In this document: in pieces, positions 32,972 to 42,234 of the stretch
Position numbering within the stretch: the first letter of the stretch is position 1
Layout of the letters: every line of letters starts with the position of its first letter
DNA from: Geovibrio thiophilus
GTDB lineage: Bacteria; Chrysiogenota; Deferribacteres; Deferribacterales; Geovibrionaceae
Direction: 5' to 3'
Length of the DNA stretch: 64,000 nucleotides
Assembly: GCF_004087915.1 (NCBI RefSeq)
Contig: NZ_CP035108.1
Coordinates: 186,001-250,000 of the forward strand
Translations under genes and position numbers: made by a program
The notes under the pieces: model-generated
What the model saw: only the letters and a program-made list of their open reading frames with translations
Told to the model about the DNA's origin: nothing
Databases searched by the model: none

Positions 32972-34034
32972 TTAAATAGCTCCCCAGACGCTCTATGGTA
33001 CGCTTAGATTCTTTCAGACCTACATGGGTATAGCGTTCAATCATCTTGGCGGTTTTATGCCCTGAAATCTGCTGAATTTCGATGATACTTGCTCCTGATG
33101 CCGCAAGTCTGGTTATCATTGTATGTCTTAGTTCGTGAAATACGATGTTCAGTTGCGCACGTTCGACAGCCTTTTCAAAACCACCGCTTAAATCCTTTAA
33201 TCTTTGTCCGTCAGTGGGGCGGGAGAAAATATATTCATACTTGCCAGTAAGGGAATGAAGTTCGATTAAAACGGGTTTTAAAGAGTTTATGATGGGTATT
33301 TCTCTAGGTTGGTTATTCTTGGTTTTGTAAATTCTGATGCTGTTTTCTTCAAAACTGATGTTGCTCCATTTAAGGTTAATAACCTCGCTGTATCTCATGC
33401 CAGTATAAAGAGCCACCATAACGAAATGATAAAGAATAGGACTTCTGGAATTGCGACATTCTGCAAGGAGTTTTTTTTCATCTGCACTGCTCAAGACATT
33501 TCTTTCTTTTGGCTGTTCCTGAAGCATTGGAAGTTTTCTTACTGGATTACGGTCTATCAGCTCCAATGATTCAGCATAGTTGAAAGCGAATTTAACTACT
33601 TGAAGGTATCTATTGACCGTGGCAGGCGAGCGCTTCCCGTTATTGATAAAGTTTCTATAGTTTTCAATATCGGTTCTGCTGATGTTATTCATGGATTTGT
33701 CAAAATCTTTGAAATCTCTTGCCGACTCAAAGCGTCCACGGTGAAAATCTGTAAGATGGTTTTTGTAATAATCCTTGTAGTAAGTATTAAAAAAGGTTTT
33801 CCATAGAATAGTTTTTGTGATTCCAAAAAAACGATTTTCACGTACATCTGTTTTACGTTTTGCCAGAGCTTCACGAGCATACCCGATGCTATCGCCGATT
33901 TTCTCGGTTTTCCGTTTTCCATCAATAGAATATTGTATATAGTAATTCTTGCTTAGTTTCTCGCCGCATGATTTGCAGTTTTTTGACTGTGTACTGTTGA
34001 AGGTTCGACATTCGCATCTGTTGAATATTGCCAT
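32955..34034 (-). CDS. int: Tyrosine-recombinase integrase with N-terminal zinc ribbon
   Basis: The ATG at 34034 (GAGG upstream) is chosen over an upstream open frame reaching 34151. The 359-residue protein begins with a CxC...CxxC zinc-ribbon-like segment (CECRTFNSTQ, then KNCKSCGEKL). A core-binding domain and catalytic domain follow. Catalytic residues are visible: Arg in YTGMRYSEVI, His-x-x-Arg in HELRHTMI, the second His in SGHKTAKM and the nucleophile Tyr in IERYTHVG. It should recombine the 59-bp tRNA-Leu att sites. It lies next to attR and reads into the element. Confidence 0.93.
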   Translation of the reverse strand: MAIFNRCECRTFNSTQSKNCKSCGEKLSKNYYIQYSIDGKRKTEKIGDSIGYAREALAKRKTDVRENRFFGITKTILWKTFFNTYYKDYYKNHLTDFHRGRFESARDFKDFDKSMNNISRTDIENYRNFINNGKRSPATVNRYLQVVKFAFNYAESLELIDRNPVRKLPMLQEQPKERNVLSSADEKKLLAECRNSRSPILYHFVMVALYTGMRYSEVINLKWSNISFEENSIRIYKTKNNQPREIPIINSLKPVLIELHSLTGKYEYIFSRPTDGQRLKDLSGGFEKAVERAQLNIVFHELRHTMITRLAASGASIIEIQQISGHKTAKMIERYTHVGLKESKRTIERLGSYLSVEEN

Positions 34035-34191
34035 TGAAGCCTCTGTGATGTGTGGTGTTGTAAAAATGTTGTAAAATAATAGAAACACCACCGTGAATTC
34101 TCCGTAATTCAACGATACCACAAAAGATAAAAAATGCAATATAACATGCACTTAAATAAGTCATCCTGAATTGTCGTGAATGCTTAAAAAA

Positions 34192-34250
34192 GGACTTAAA
34201 ATCCCTCGGAATTTAATTCTGTGCCGGTTCGATTCCGGCTTCGGGCACTT
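34192..34250 (+). repeat. attR, 59-bp copy of the tRNA-Leu 3' part
   Basis: It is identical to 29950-30008 and not preceded by the 5' half of a tRNA. It marks the right end of the integrated element, 158 bp upstream of the integrase start. Confidence 0.95.
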
Positions 34251-34288
34251 TTTAAAAGACTTGATTTTTTATAATTGAATTATTGGCA

Positions 34289-34708
34289 TTAGTCTTGATT
34301 TCTTTTATTAACATCATTGTCATTAAAGCGAACCCATGTGACATTGCCTTGAATGTGTTTTAAGTTGAGTGATTTTCTAAGGCTGTCTCTTAAAGAGTTG
34401 ATCAAGGGGTCAAGCTCAAAAATACCGCCTTCGGCTATATCATATGCAAGCTTTTTAGCTAACTCAATTTGTTCTTCATTTCCAAATAATTGAATTGCTC
34501 CAATGAGACTTTCAAGTTTCTTATTACGTTCTTCAGTTGATTTTCTGTGTGCGACTTCATTGTTTAATATTCTATAAGCATCAATTAAATGGCTTGTAAT
34601 TATTTTTCTTTTATCATCCTGAACAGCTCTTTTAGATGACCACCAACCGTTGAATATCCAGCCTGCTATAACTATCAGGCTGCTGATTATGAGTTCGATT
34701 TCTTTCAT
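34289..34708 (-). CDS. Hypothetical membrane-anchored protein outside attR, AT-rich
   Basis: The 139-residue protein has one N-terminal membrane segment (LIISSLIVIAGWIFNGWW) followed by a helical, charged cytoplasmic part (HLIDAYRILNNEVAHRKSTEE). I recognise no family; similar short anchor-plus-helix proteins are common in mobile regions. Its AT-rich composition matches the element rather than the chromosome, yet it lies beyond attR. It may be left from an earlier insertion at the same tRNA. Confidence 0.7.
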   Translation of the reverse strand: MKEIELIISSLIVIAGWIFNGWWSSKRAVQDDKRKIITSHLIDAYRILNNEVAHRKSTEERNKKLESLIGAIQLFGNEEQIELAKKLAYDIAEGGIFELDPLINSLRDSLRKSLNLKHIQGNVTWVRFNDNDVNKRNQD

Positions 34709-34825
34709 GCGATATTATAAATTGAGTTTGTGATTTTCTCCAACAGAATAAACATAAATTGTTAAATTGATATTTACATTGAATTACGTATAATTATGCG
34801 TAATATTGTCTGTAAGAGGTGCAGC

Positions 34826-35110
34826 ATGTATGGTGTAAAGTATGAGCTTAATGAAATGATGAGTGCCAGCAGCTTTTCAAGAAATATGAATAAAGTCGCA
34901 GATCTCCTCAGAGATAAAAACCGCGTTGTGGTGCTGAGAAACAATAATCCCGAGATGATTGTACTCCCTGTACAGGAATACGAACTTATGAAGTCTGTCA
35001 TGGATTTGGCAGAACATGTTGAAATAGCTCAGCTTATTGAGGAAAGAAAAAATTCGGAAAAGGTTCCTTTGGACGAAGCACTGAAAAGACTGGGCTTAGA
35101 AGATGAGTAG
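34826..35110 (+). CDS. Phd/YefM-type antitoxin
   Basis: The ATG at 34826 has GAGG six bases upstream and is preferred to an earlier in-frame start at 34796. The 94-residue protein has the Phd/YefM fold: ASSFSRNMNKVADLLRDKNRVVVLRNNNPEMIVLPVQEYEL, in pieces the N-terminal DNA-binding strand-helix unit, then an acidic C-terminal tail that should wrap the toxin (VPLDEALKRLGLEDE). It overlaps the toxin gene by 8 bp. The complex probably represses its own promoter. Confidence 0.9.
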   Translation: MYGVKYELNEMMSASSFSRNMNKVADLLRDKNRVVVLRNNNPEMIVLPVQEYELMKSVMDLAEHVEIAQLIEERKNSEKVPLDEALKRLGLEDE

Positions 35111-35420
35111 CACCTACAATGTTTCTCTTTCTGAAAAAGCTGTTGAGGATATAGGGAGGCTTGACGGCAGCATAAAGAAACTGGTGGCTAAACAGCTTCA
35201 GGCTCTTCGGAGCAATCCTTTCAAAGGCGAATCACTGGGAAGCAAGGCAGGAATTGATCTGAACGGCTGTTATAAGCTCTATGTCCATAAAAAGCAGGTC
35301 AGAATCGTCTATCAGGTAATAGATGATGAGCTTCTGGTGTTTGTTGTCGGCATCGGGAAGAGAGAAAATTTAGAAGTATATAAAGAAATATTCAAAAGAC
35401 TGCAAAGCGGACAGAGTTAG
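35103..35420 (+). CDS. RelE/ParE-superfamily toxin
   Basis: The 105-residue basic protein shows the RelE/ParE fold: YNVSLSEKAVEDIGRLD, LRSNPFKGESLGSKAG, and the strand pair YKLYVHKKQVRIVYQVIDDELLVFVVGIGKREN, quoted in part. Family members are mRNA interferases or gyrase inhibitors; Arg and Lys in the VRIVY strand fit an RNase. It is translated with its Phd-type antitoxin. The pair sits next to an integrative element, where such modules often stabilise DNA. Confidence 0.9.
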   Translation: MSSTYNVSLSEKAVEDIGRLDGSIKKLVAKQLQALRSNPFKGESLGSKAGIDLNGCYKLYVHKKQVRIVYQVIDDELLVFVVGIGKRENLEVYKEIFKRLQSGQS

Positions 35421-35578
35421 AACTGTCTGTCGGCTCTGTGTCTCAATAAATTTAATCTTTGCCCCCCCAATCCCGCAGTCTGATTGACAATTATTCATAA
35501 ACGGTGTATTTTTTAACCATATACAAGACTTACGCCGTCCGAATTTTTCTGTCGGCGCAGTTCATTGCAGAGGCCGCT

Positions 35579-36949
35579 GTGTTAAAAAGATTCCTGCTGT
35601 TGATCCTCCTTCTGTCCGTCTGCTCCCCTGCTTTTGCTCTGGAATTTACCTCTGCGGAAGAGGAATACATAAAAAACAATCCCGAAGTGCGTCTTTGTGT
35701 TGATCCTGACTGGGTTCCTTTCGAGCGGATAAACGAAGACGGGAAACATGAGGGCATAGCGGCGGATCTCCTTGCGCTTATAAGCAGCCGCACAGGCATA
35801 ACGTTTACCCTTGTCCCGACGAAAGACTGGGATGAGAGCCTTGCTCTGTCAAAAAGCGGCGGATGCGATGCGCTCAGCTTTCTGAACAGCACTCCTCAGC
35901 GGGAGGAGTGGCTTATCTTCACAGAACCTCACTTCACAGATTCCAATGTGTTTGTAACCCGTGAGGAGCATTCCTTCATAGCAGACCCTGCCGATTTGCC
36001 TGATGAAACCATAGTCTTCCCGAAAGGAACGGCAATGGAGGAGCTTATCCGCAGGGATTACCCCAATCTGAAAATAATCCTCACCGATTCTGAGATAGGC
36101 GCATTCAACATGGTCTCCGACCGCAAGGCGGATATGACAATGCGCTCTCTCATTATGGCGGCATACACCATAAAAAAACAGGGGCTCTTCAATCTGAAGA
36201 TCTCCGGCAGGCTGCCCGGATACAAAAACTATCTCCGCATGGGAGTGGTTAAGGAGAAATCGATGCTCCGCGGAATTCTCAATAAAGGCATAGCCACAAT
36301 AACCAATGCCGAGCGTGAGGAGATTATCAACCGCCATGTGTCTATAAACGTGCAGACTCCGGCAAACTACAGGCTTCTGATGCAGATTTTTGCCGTTGCC
36401 GCCGTCCTGCTGATTATTTTTATAAGATGGAACATGAAGCTCAGAGAGCTGAACAAAAGGCTTGAAAAAGCATCTCAGACCGATGTACTCACCGGACTTT
36501 ACAACAGGACAATGATAGATTCAAGGTACTATGGGGAATTTGAGCGTTCCAGAAGGTACGTCCGTCCTTTTTCTGTTATAATGTTTGATGTTGACCATTT
36601 CAAAGAGGTCAATGACAAATTCGGGCATCTGGAAGGTGACAAGGTTCTGGTGAAGATTGCTGCGGCACTTAAGGAAACAGTGCGCAATTCCGACATAGCC
36701 GGACGCTGGGGCGGCGAAGAGTTCCTTATTCTCTGCCCTGAGACAGCCGCAGATGACGCGGTAATACTCGCCGAAAGAATCAGAGCCGCGGTAAGGAGCC
36801 TCGGAAACAGAGACCCTCAGCAGGTCACAGTTAGCCTCGGCATAGCTCAGTCCGAAGAATCGGACACGCCGGACACCCTTCTTCTCCGTGCCGATAAAGC
36901 TCTTTATCAGGCGAAAAATTCAGGCAGAGACAGAGTCTGCCGCATCTGA
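35579..36949 (+). CDS. Solute-binding (SBP3) sensor linked to a GGDEF diguanylate cyclase
   Basis: I start at GTG 35579 (AGAGG upstream), which puts a signal peptide at the N-terminus (LLLILLLSVCSPAFA). The periplasmic part is an SBP_bac_3 domain (VRLCVDPDWVPFERI, then DALSFLNSTPQR). A membrane helix near residue 290 leads to a GGDEF domain with the active-site motif RWGGEEFLILCPE and LTGLYNR. An RxxD inhibitory site is not obvious. It should make c-di-GMP in response to a small ligand such as an amino acid. No EAL domain is present. The heme-sensor kinase follows 64 bp later. Confidence 0.92.
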   Translation: MLKRFLLLILLLSVCSPAFALEFTSAEEEYIKNNPEVRLCVDPDWVPFERINEDGKHEGIAADLLALISSRTGITFTLVPTKDWDESLALSKSGGCDALSFLNSTPQREEWLIFTEPHFTDSNVFVTREEHSFIADPADLPDETIVFPKGTAMEELIRRDYPNLKIILTDSEIGAFNMVSDRKADMTMRSLIMAAYTIKKQGLFNLKISGRLPGYKNYLRMGVVKEKSMLRGILNKGIATITNAEREEIINRHVSINVQTPANYRLLMQIFAVAAVLLIIFIRWNMKLRELNKRLEKASQTDVLTGLYNRTMIDSRYYGEFERSRRYVRPFSVIMFDVDHFKEVNDKFGHLEGDKVLVKIAAALKETVRNSDIAGRWGGEEFLILCPETAADDAVILAERIRAAVRSLGNRDPQQVTVSLGIAQSEESDTPDTLLLRADKALYQAKNSGRDRVCRI

Positions 36950-37013
36950 AAATTTATTTCTGAAAGCCTTTTTCCGGCAAAAACATAAAATCCGGTATGA
37001 TAGGGAGCAGAAT

Positions 37014-38555
37014 ATGAAACTCAAATACCTTATCCCCGTTTTGCTTATTGCTTTTTTTGCTGTTTCCGCATGTCTCTTTGAGCTTTACAGGGCAAGAACC
37101 GTTTTCAGAAACTCAGCACTGGCGCAGACAAAGCAGATATACGATATACTTCTCGCCACAAGGCAGTGGAATGCCATGCTCGGCTGGATATACGCTCCGG
37201 TGAGCGACGACTGCCCGCCGAACCCTTATCTTCAAGTTGACAACAGGGATGTGCGTACGGAAAGCGGTGAGCTTCTGACCATGGTAAACCCCGCCTATAT
37301 GACGAGGCAGATAGGTGAAATAATCAGCCGCAGAATCAATATCCGGATCAAACTCACAGGAAATAACCCTCTTCGTCCGGAAAACGCTCCGGCTCCTTGG
37401 GAAGCGGAGGCTCTGAAAAGGTTTGAGCAGGGGCAGAAGGAATACTACCTCTGGGAAGAGGACAACGGATCCCACTACATCAGATACGCCGCTCCGCTCT
37501 TTGTTCAGGCGGAGTGCCTGCACTGCCACGACGGCTACAGTCCCGGGGAGGTTCTGGGCGGTCTGAGCATAGTACGGAACCTTGATATGCTGCGCAGTTC
37601 GCATATGGCGAAAAATCAGTGGACAGTTTCTCTGATGTTTATTTTCGGCAGTCTGGCGGTCGCGGTAATCTATCTCCTCCAGAAAAAGCTTGAAAAGGCT
37701 GATTCCACGCTGGCTCAGAAGGTTGAGGAGCTTAATGTTGAAATCAAGAGAAGAGAGGAGAGCGAAGCCGCGGTAACGAAGCAGACGAGGCTGAACAACA
37801 TGACGGAGATTCTTCGTTCCATAGCGCACCACTGGCGCCAGCCGATGAACTCGTTCTGCGCCACGGTTCAGCATCTTCAGGATTCATACCCGCTGAACAG
37901 GGAAGACAATGAACTGGTTGAGGAAACTCTGGCTTCGGTTGTGGCTCTTTCCGGAACGATAGACAACTTCACTAAGGTTTTCGCGCGGACAGAGCAGTCC
38001 GCAGTATTTGACCTCTGCGAGGCACTGGTGGACATCGCGAGGATTTATGAGCCTTATTTCAAGGAGAATAATATCCGTATGACGATAAAACGTGGGCTGG
38101 ATACTGTGCCTGCCGAGAGCCTGAGCCTTGCGGGACCCGTGTACGAGTGCGGAATCTTTGCGGAGTGCAGTTTCGGCTGTCTGGACGGAAAGGCAATGCG
38201 CATAAAAGGAGATCTCGGGGAGTTCCGTCATCTGATTTCGTTTTTCATTACCAACGCCATCGAGTCGGTTCAGGAGAGAAAGCTTCGTGAAAAGAAGATT
38301 TTATCTCATGTGGATATTGAATATTTCCGCTCGGAGGGGTATTACTGTATAAGAATTGCCGACAACGGAACAGGCATAAGTAATGAAAACTTCGGCAGGC
38401 TTTTTGAACCCTATTTTTCAACCAAAGGGTGCGGATCCGGCAGAGGTTTGGGGCTGTACATGGCTTCCGATATAGCGGACAAATGCTTCGGCGGCTCGGT
38501 GCATGCCGAAAAGGTTTCCGACGGGGCTTCATTTATTATACAACTTCGGGGCTGA
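37014..38555 (+). CDS. Heme-containing (DUF3365) sensor histidine kinase
   Basis: ATG 37014 with GGAG upstream starts a 513-residue protein. An N-terminal membrane helix and a periplasmic DUF3365/Tll0287-like domain are followed by a second helix near residue 210, a coiled linker, a HisKA-like box (IAHHWRQPMNSFC) and a HATPase with NAIES, DNGTGIS and GRGLGLYM motifs. The sensor contains CLHCH at Cys168, a c-type heme site, so it probably senses redox state or a gas. It lies between two diguanylate cyclases and has no cognate receiver nearby. Confidence 0.92.
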   Translation: MKLKYLIPVLLIAFFAVSACLFELYRARTVFRNSALAQTKQIYDILLATRQWNAMLGWIYAPVSDDCPPNPYLQVDNRDVRTESGELLTMVNPAYMTRQIGEIISRRINIRIKLTGNNPLRPENAPAPWEAEALKRFEQGQKEYYLWEEDNGSHYIRYAAPLFVQAECLHCHDGYSPGEVLGGLSIVRNLDMLRSSHMAKNQWTVSLMFIFGSLAVAVIYLLQKKLEKADSTLAQKVEELNVEIKRREESEAAVTKQTRLNNMTEILRSIAHHWRQPMNSFCATVQHLQDSYPLNREDNELVEETLASVVALSGTIDNFTKVFARTEQSAVFDLCEALVDIARIYEPYFKENNIRMTIKRGLDTVPAESLSLAGPVYECGIFAECSFGCLDGKAMRIKGDLGEFRHLISFFITNAIESVQERKLREKKILSHVDIEYFRSEGYYCIRIADNGTGISNENFGRLFEPYFSTKGCGSGRGLGLYMASDIADKCFGGSVHAEKVSDGASFIIQLRG

Positions 38556-38592
38556 GAAGAGCTTGCACTCCGCCCCGCAGACGGGCGGTTTT

Positions 38593-41500
38593 ATGGTTAA
38601 GTCCATCAGAAGTATAAGGAAAAACACAGCTATACTCCTTGCGTCGGTTCTGGCATTCTTTGCGCTTGTTTTTTCCTCTCTGCTTTATTTTGAACAGAGA
38701 AGTGTTCTTGAAACGAAGGTAACCGAAGCCGATAAAAAGATGGTAATGCTTTTCGAGAACCACCTGAAAAGGCTGGCAAGGGTTTATCTTACCCGTTTGT
38801 CCGAAATTTCCGATTCCGAAGAGTTCACTGCCGCCCTTGCCGCTGAGGACAGGGAAAAGGTCATCAGAATACTCACTCCCAAATACGAAGCGCTGAAAAG
38901 AAATAATCCCTATCTCAATATTATGCACGTTCATACGCAGGATTCCCGTTCATTCGTGAGAATGCACATGCCGGATAAATATGGTGACAGCCTGAGCGCC
39001 TACCGTGATTCAGTGAGCGAGGTGAACTCCGGTCTCCATCCGGTTTACGGTTTTGAAGTCGGTGCGGGGGGGCTGTATTACCGTGTGATACGTCCGGTGA
39101 TAGACAGCAAAGGCAGGCATCTGGGCAGTATAGAGGTGGGCATAGAGCCTCAGTATTTTTATGAAACAGTCAGAGAGTTCATGCCGGAGCTCATTCCGTA
39201 TATAAGTGTCGCCAAAAGCAGCCTCAGCCCCACTGACGCAGGAGCCGAAGGAAGGATATACCATTCCGGCGGGGAAAATGCCCTTCTTATCGAGGAATAT
39301 GCCGATACTGACAAAGAAATGATAGAGTCAGGCTCTAAAATCTATGCAGTCTGCCGCGGCGCTGTTTTCAATAACTTCAGGGGACATGAGGCGGCTGTGC
39401 TCAGGGCGTTTTATGATGTCACTGATGCCCGTCTGGTTATAGCGGAGAAGACATTCCTCTTTTTTTCCCTTTCAGTTCTGCTTTTCATTCTCCTCTACCT
39501 GATAATGCGAAAAGGCTTTGAAAGCTTCCTGAGCTACTACAGCAGCAGAAATACGGAGCTGGACAGCCTCTACGCCCTTTTTGATGAGGGATCCACTGTA
39601 ATATTCCGCTGGAACAATACCCTGAACTGGGATGTGACCTTCTGCACAGGCAATGTCCGCCGGATTTTTGGCTACGAACCGGAAGATTTCTGCTCCGGTT
39701 ATGTGAAGTATGTCTCTGTTATACATAAAGAGGATCTGGGCAGAGTGATAGGAGAGGTCAAAAGCTCGGTTGAAAGCGGAGTCGAAAGCTTTATCCATGA
39801 ACCTTACCGCATAGTTTCCAAAAACAAAGGAGCGAGATGGGTTTTTGACTCTACAAAAATTATAAGGGACGAAAGCGGCAAGGCTCTTCATTTTCAAGGC
39901 TATATATGTGACATAACAGATCTTTACACTGAAACAGACGAACTGAAGGCAAACCTGAGCAGGTACAAGCTCGCGGTCGATGCCTCAGGCATTGGTCTCT
40001 GGGACTGGAACCTTCTGACGGACGAGGTCAGCTTCTCTCCCGAGTGGAAAGCCATGCTCGGCTACGATGAGAAGGAGATCAAGGGCAGCTCGCAGTCATG
40101 GCGGGATCTGCTCCATGCGGCAGACAGGGATAAGGTGGCGGTGGAAGTGGGGAAAATGCTCTCCGGAGAATCAGAGCGTCTTGCCTATGAATTCCGGATG
40201 AAATGTAGGGACGGTTCATACAGGTGGGTGAGCTCTTTTGCGAAAACGATTTTCAGTGAAGACGGGAGACCCTTGCGGGCTGTGGGTCTGCATATAGATA
40301 TAACAGACAGAAAGCTGCTTGAAATAAGACTGGACGACAACGGCAGATTCCTTGAGGTTTTGCTGGAAAATCTCCCTGTCCCCGTATTCTATAAGGATCG
40401 CAGCCTGAAATACATCGGCTGCAATCAGCGTTTCCTTGAATTTATGGGCGCGCAGTCCAAGGATGAGATAATAGGTCACAGGGATTTCAATTTCCTTGAC
40501 GCCAAGCAGTCGGACATACAGAGCAGCTACGACAAACTTGCGCTGGAAGACACGGGCAGAATGCACGAATACGAAGTTGATCTCACCACACTGCGTGGAA
40601 ACAGAAGAAAGGTAATCATCTATAAACGCGCCTTCAAAAACTCCGCGGGCGAACCGGCAGGCGTAATAGGCGCCTTCGCGGATGTCACGGAGATGAAATC
40701 GCTCCAGCGGATGCTGATGAACAACGCCGAAGAGGTTCACAGGGCAAAGAAAGATCTGGATGACGCTCAGGCGCTGGCGAAGATAGGAAGCTGGCGCTAT
40801 GAGATCGGCACGGGGCGTATGGTCTGGTCAGATGAGCATTACAGGATTCTGGGGCTTGAGAGCGGAAGCGTAATCCCCTCTTTCGAGCTTTTCCTTGAGT
40901 TTGTGGGCAAAAGAGACAGAGACAGGATCAAGGAAGTAATAGACGGCGCCCTGAAAGAAAGAAAAGCGTTCAGTGAGGAGCATGTTCTCAATATTCCCGG
41001 ACAGGAGCACAGGCATGTGCATATGCGGGGCAGCGTAATAACCGGAGAAAACGGATCTCCTGTTGCGCTCATAGGCACTCTTCAGGATGTCACGGATATA
41101 AAGAACGCTCAGCTCGCGCTGGACAGAATGAACCGGATGCTCTCTGAATACACTGAGATAGTTGATAAAAATGTCATAGTTTCAAGAACTGACTTAAACG
41201 GCAGGATACTTTACGTGAGCGAGGCTTTCTGCCGTGCCGCCGAGCTCCCACGTGAGGAGCTGATCGGCAGAACGCACAGCGTACTCTCTCACCCTGACAT
41301 GGACAGGGAAGTCTACAAAGATCTCTGGGAGACCATAACATGGGGCAATGTATGGAAGGGTGAGCTTAAAAACCGCAGCGGAAAAGGGAACGATTACTGG
41401 ATCTACGCTACCATATCGCCGACATACGGCAAAAGCGGCAGAATAAACGGGTACACTGCGGTAAGCACTGACATAACCGTGAAGAAACAGATGGAGAGGC

Positions 41501-41994
41501 TCTCCGTCACAGACCCTCTCACCGGACTTTACAACAGGCTGAGGCTGGACACTGTTTTCAGAAAAGAGCTTGAAAGATGTGAGCGCTACGGCTGCGCTCT
41601 TTCTGTGATTCTTATAGATGTTGACGGCTTCAAGTCTATAAACGACAGCTACGGTCACCAGACAGGTGACATAGTTCTTCGTGAGGCGGCAGAGGTTCTC
41701 AGGAATAACATCAGGAAAACAGACACGATCGGGCGCTGGGGCGGTGAGGAGTTTCTTATTATCTGCCCCGAGACCGATCTTGAGGGTTCCGTAAGGCTGG
41801 CTGAAAAGCTCCGCACCGCTGTGGCAGGCTATGAATTTATGATAGTGGGCAGCGTTACATGCAGCATAGGCGTTACAGAATACGAAGAGAACGCAGGGGA
41901 AAGCGTTATGATGAAGGCTGCGGATCAGGCTCTCTATCAGGCAAAAAGAGAGGGGCGCAACCGTGTTGTATCCCGCAGTGTTGTGGCGGGCTGA
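38593..41994 (+). CDS. Multi-PAS diguanylate cyclase with periplasmic sensor
   Basis: The ATG at 38593 starts a 1133-residue protein. Two membrane helices (near residues 12-32 and 287-307) enclose a Cache-like sensor with YGFEVGAGGLYYRVIRPV. At least five PAS modules follow: around FGYEPEDF, GLWDWNLLTDEVSFSPEW, PVPVFYKDRSLKYIGCN, GSWRYEIGTGRMVWSDEH and DLNGRILYVSEAFC. A C-terminal GGDEF domain has the intact site RWGGEEFLIICPE near residue 1050. It should synthesise c-di-GMP under control of periplasmic and cytosolic cues. The ribosome-binding site is weak (GGGCGG), so expression may be low or coupled to the kinase gene 37 bp upstream. Confidence 0.92.
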   Translation: MVKSIRSIRKNTAILLASVLAFFALVFSSLLYFEQRSVLETKVTEADKKMVMLFENHLKRLARVYLTRLSEISDSEEFTAALAAEDREKVIRILTPKYEALKRNNPYLNIMHVHTQDSRSFVRMHMPDKYGDSLSAYRDSVSEVNSGLHPVYGFEVGAGGLYYRVIRPVIDSKGRHLGSIEVGIEPQYFYETVREFMPELIPYISVAKSSLSPTDAGAEGRIYHSGGENALLIEEYADTDKEMIESGSKIYAVCRGAVFNNFRGHEAAVLRAFYDVTDARLVIAEKTFLFFSLSVLLFILLYLIMRKGFESFLSYYSSRNTELDSLYALFDEGSTVIFRWNNTLNWDVTFCTGNVRRIFGYEPEDFCSGYVKYVSVIHKEDLGRVIGEVKSSVESGVESFIHEPYRIVSKNKGARWVFDSTKIIRDESGKALHFQGYICDITDLYTETDELKANLSRYKLAVDASGIGLWDWNLLTDEVSFSPEWKAMLGYDEKEIKGSSQSWRDLLHAADRDKVAVEVGKMLSGESERLAYEFRMKCRDGSYRWVSSFAKTIFSEDGRPLRAVGLHIDITDRKLLEIRLDDNGRFLEVLLENLPVPVFYKDRSLKYIGCNQRFLEFMGAQSKDEIIGHRDFNFLDAKQSDIQSSYDKLALEDTGRMHEYEVDLTTLRGNRRKVIIYKRAFKNSAGEPAGVIGAFADVTEMKSLQRMLMNNAEEVHRAKKDLDDAQALAKIGSWRYEIGTGRMVWSDEHYRILGLESGSVIPSFELFLEFVGKRDRDRIKEVIDGALKERKAFSEEHVLNIPGQEHRHVHMRGSVITGENGSPVALIGTLQDVTDIKNAQLALDRMNRMLSEYTEIVDKNVIVSRTDLNGRILYVSEAFCRAAELPREELIGRTHSVLSHPDMDREVYKDLWETITWGNVWKGELKNRSGKGNDYWIYATISPTYGKSGRINGYTAVSTDITVKKQMERLSVTDPLTGLYNRLRLDTVFRKELERCERYGCALSVILIDVDGFKSINDSYGHQTGDIVLREAAEVLRNNIRKTDTIGRWGGEEFLIICPETDLEGSVRLAEKLRTAVAGYEFMIVGSVTCSIGVTEYEENAGESVMMKAADQALYQAKREGRNRVVSRSVVAG

Positions 41995-42234
41995 AAAACG
42001 TCCGCTCCTCATGTAATTTTTTTAAATACAGTTTTACCAAACCCCGCCATACAAACAGCGTTCAATAAATCATGACGAAAATTGTCTTTTTTCAACAGAA
42101 ACATACTGATTTGCTAGGGCATAAAGAATGTAAAGAAACAGCTTTGCAATCTTAACCGCCGATATACAAGATTAAAACCCCCTTAACATTCTTGGATCTA
42201 TAGTAACACTAGAGTAAACATCAGGAGGTCCAGA

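Larger units (their letters stand above)
29950..34250. mobile_element. 4.3-kb integrative element in tRNA-Leu with a HUH replication initiator
   Basis: The element is bounded by the 59-bp tRNA-derived repeats. Between them six genes, all on the minus strand, encode a tyrosine integrase, an unknown protein, an excisionase-like HTH protein, a HUH-type Rep and two small unknown proteins. The DNA is markedly more AT-rich than the flanking chromosome. There are no capsid, secretion or relaxase genes that I can recognise, so it is probably a satellite or small rolling-circle element dependent on a helper for transfer. Both att copies are intact, so it may still excise. Confidence 0.92.

Noticed and set aside
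42001-42234. FNR or NarL sites before napM
   Set aside because: I looked for TTGAT-N4-ATCAA and paired NarL heptamers and found no convincing match.
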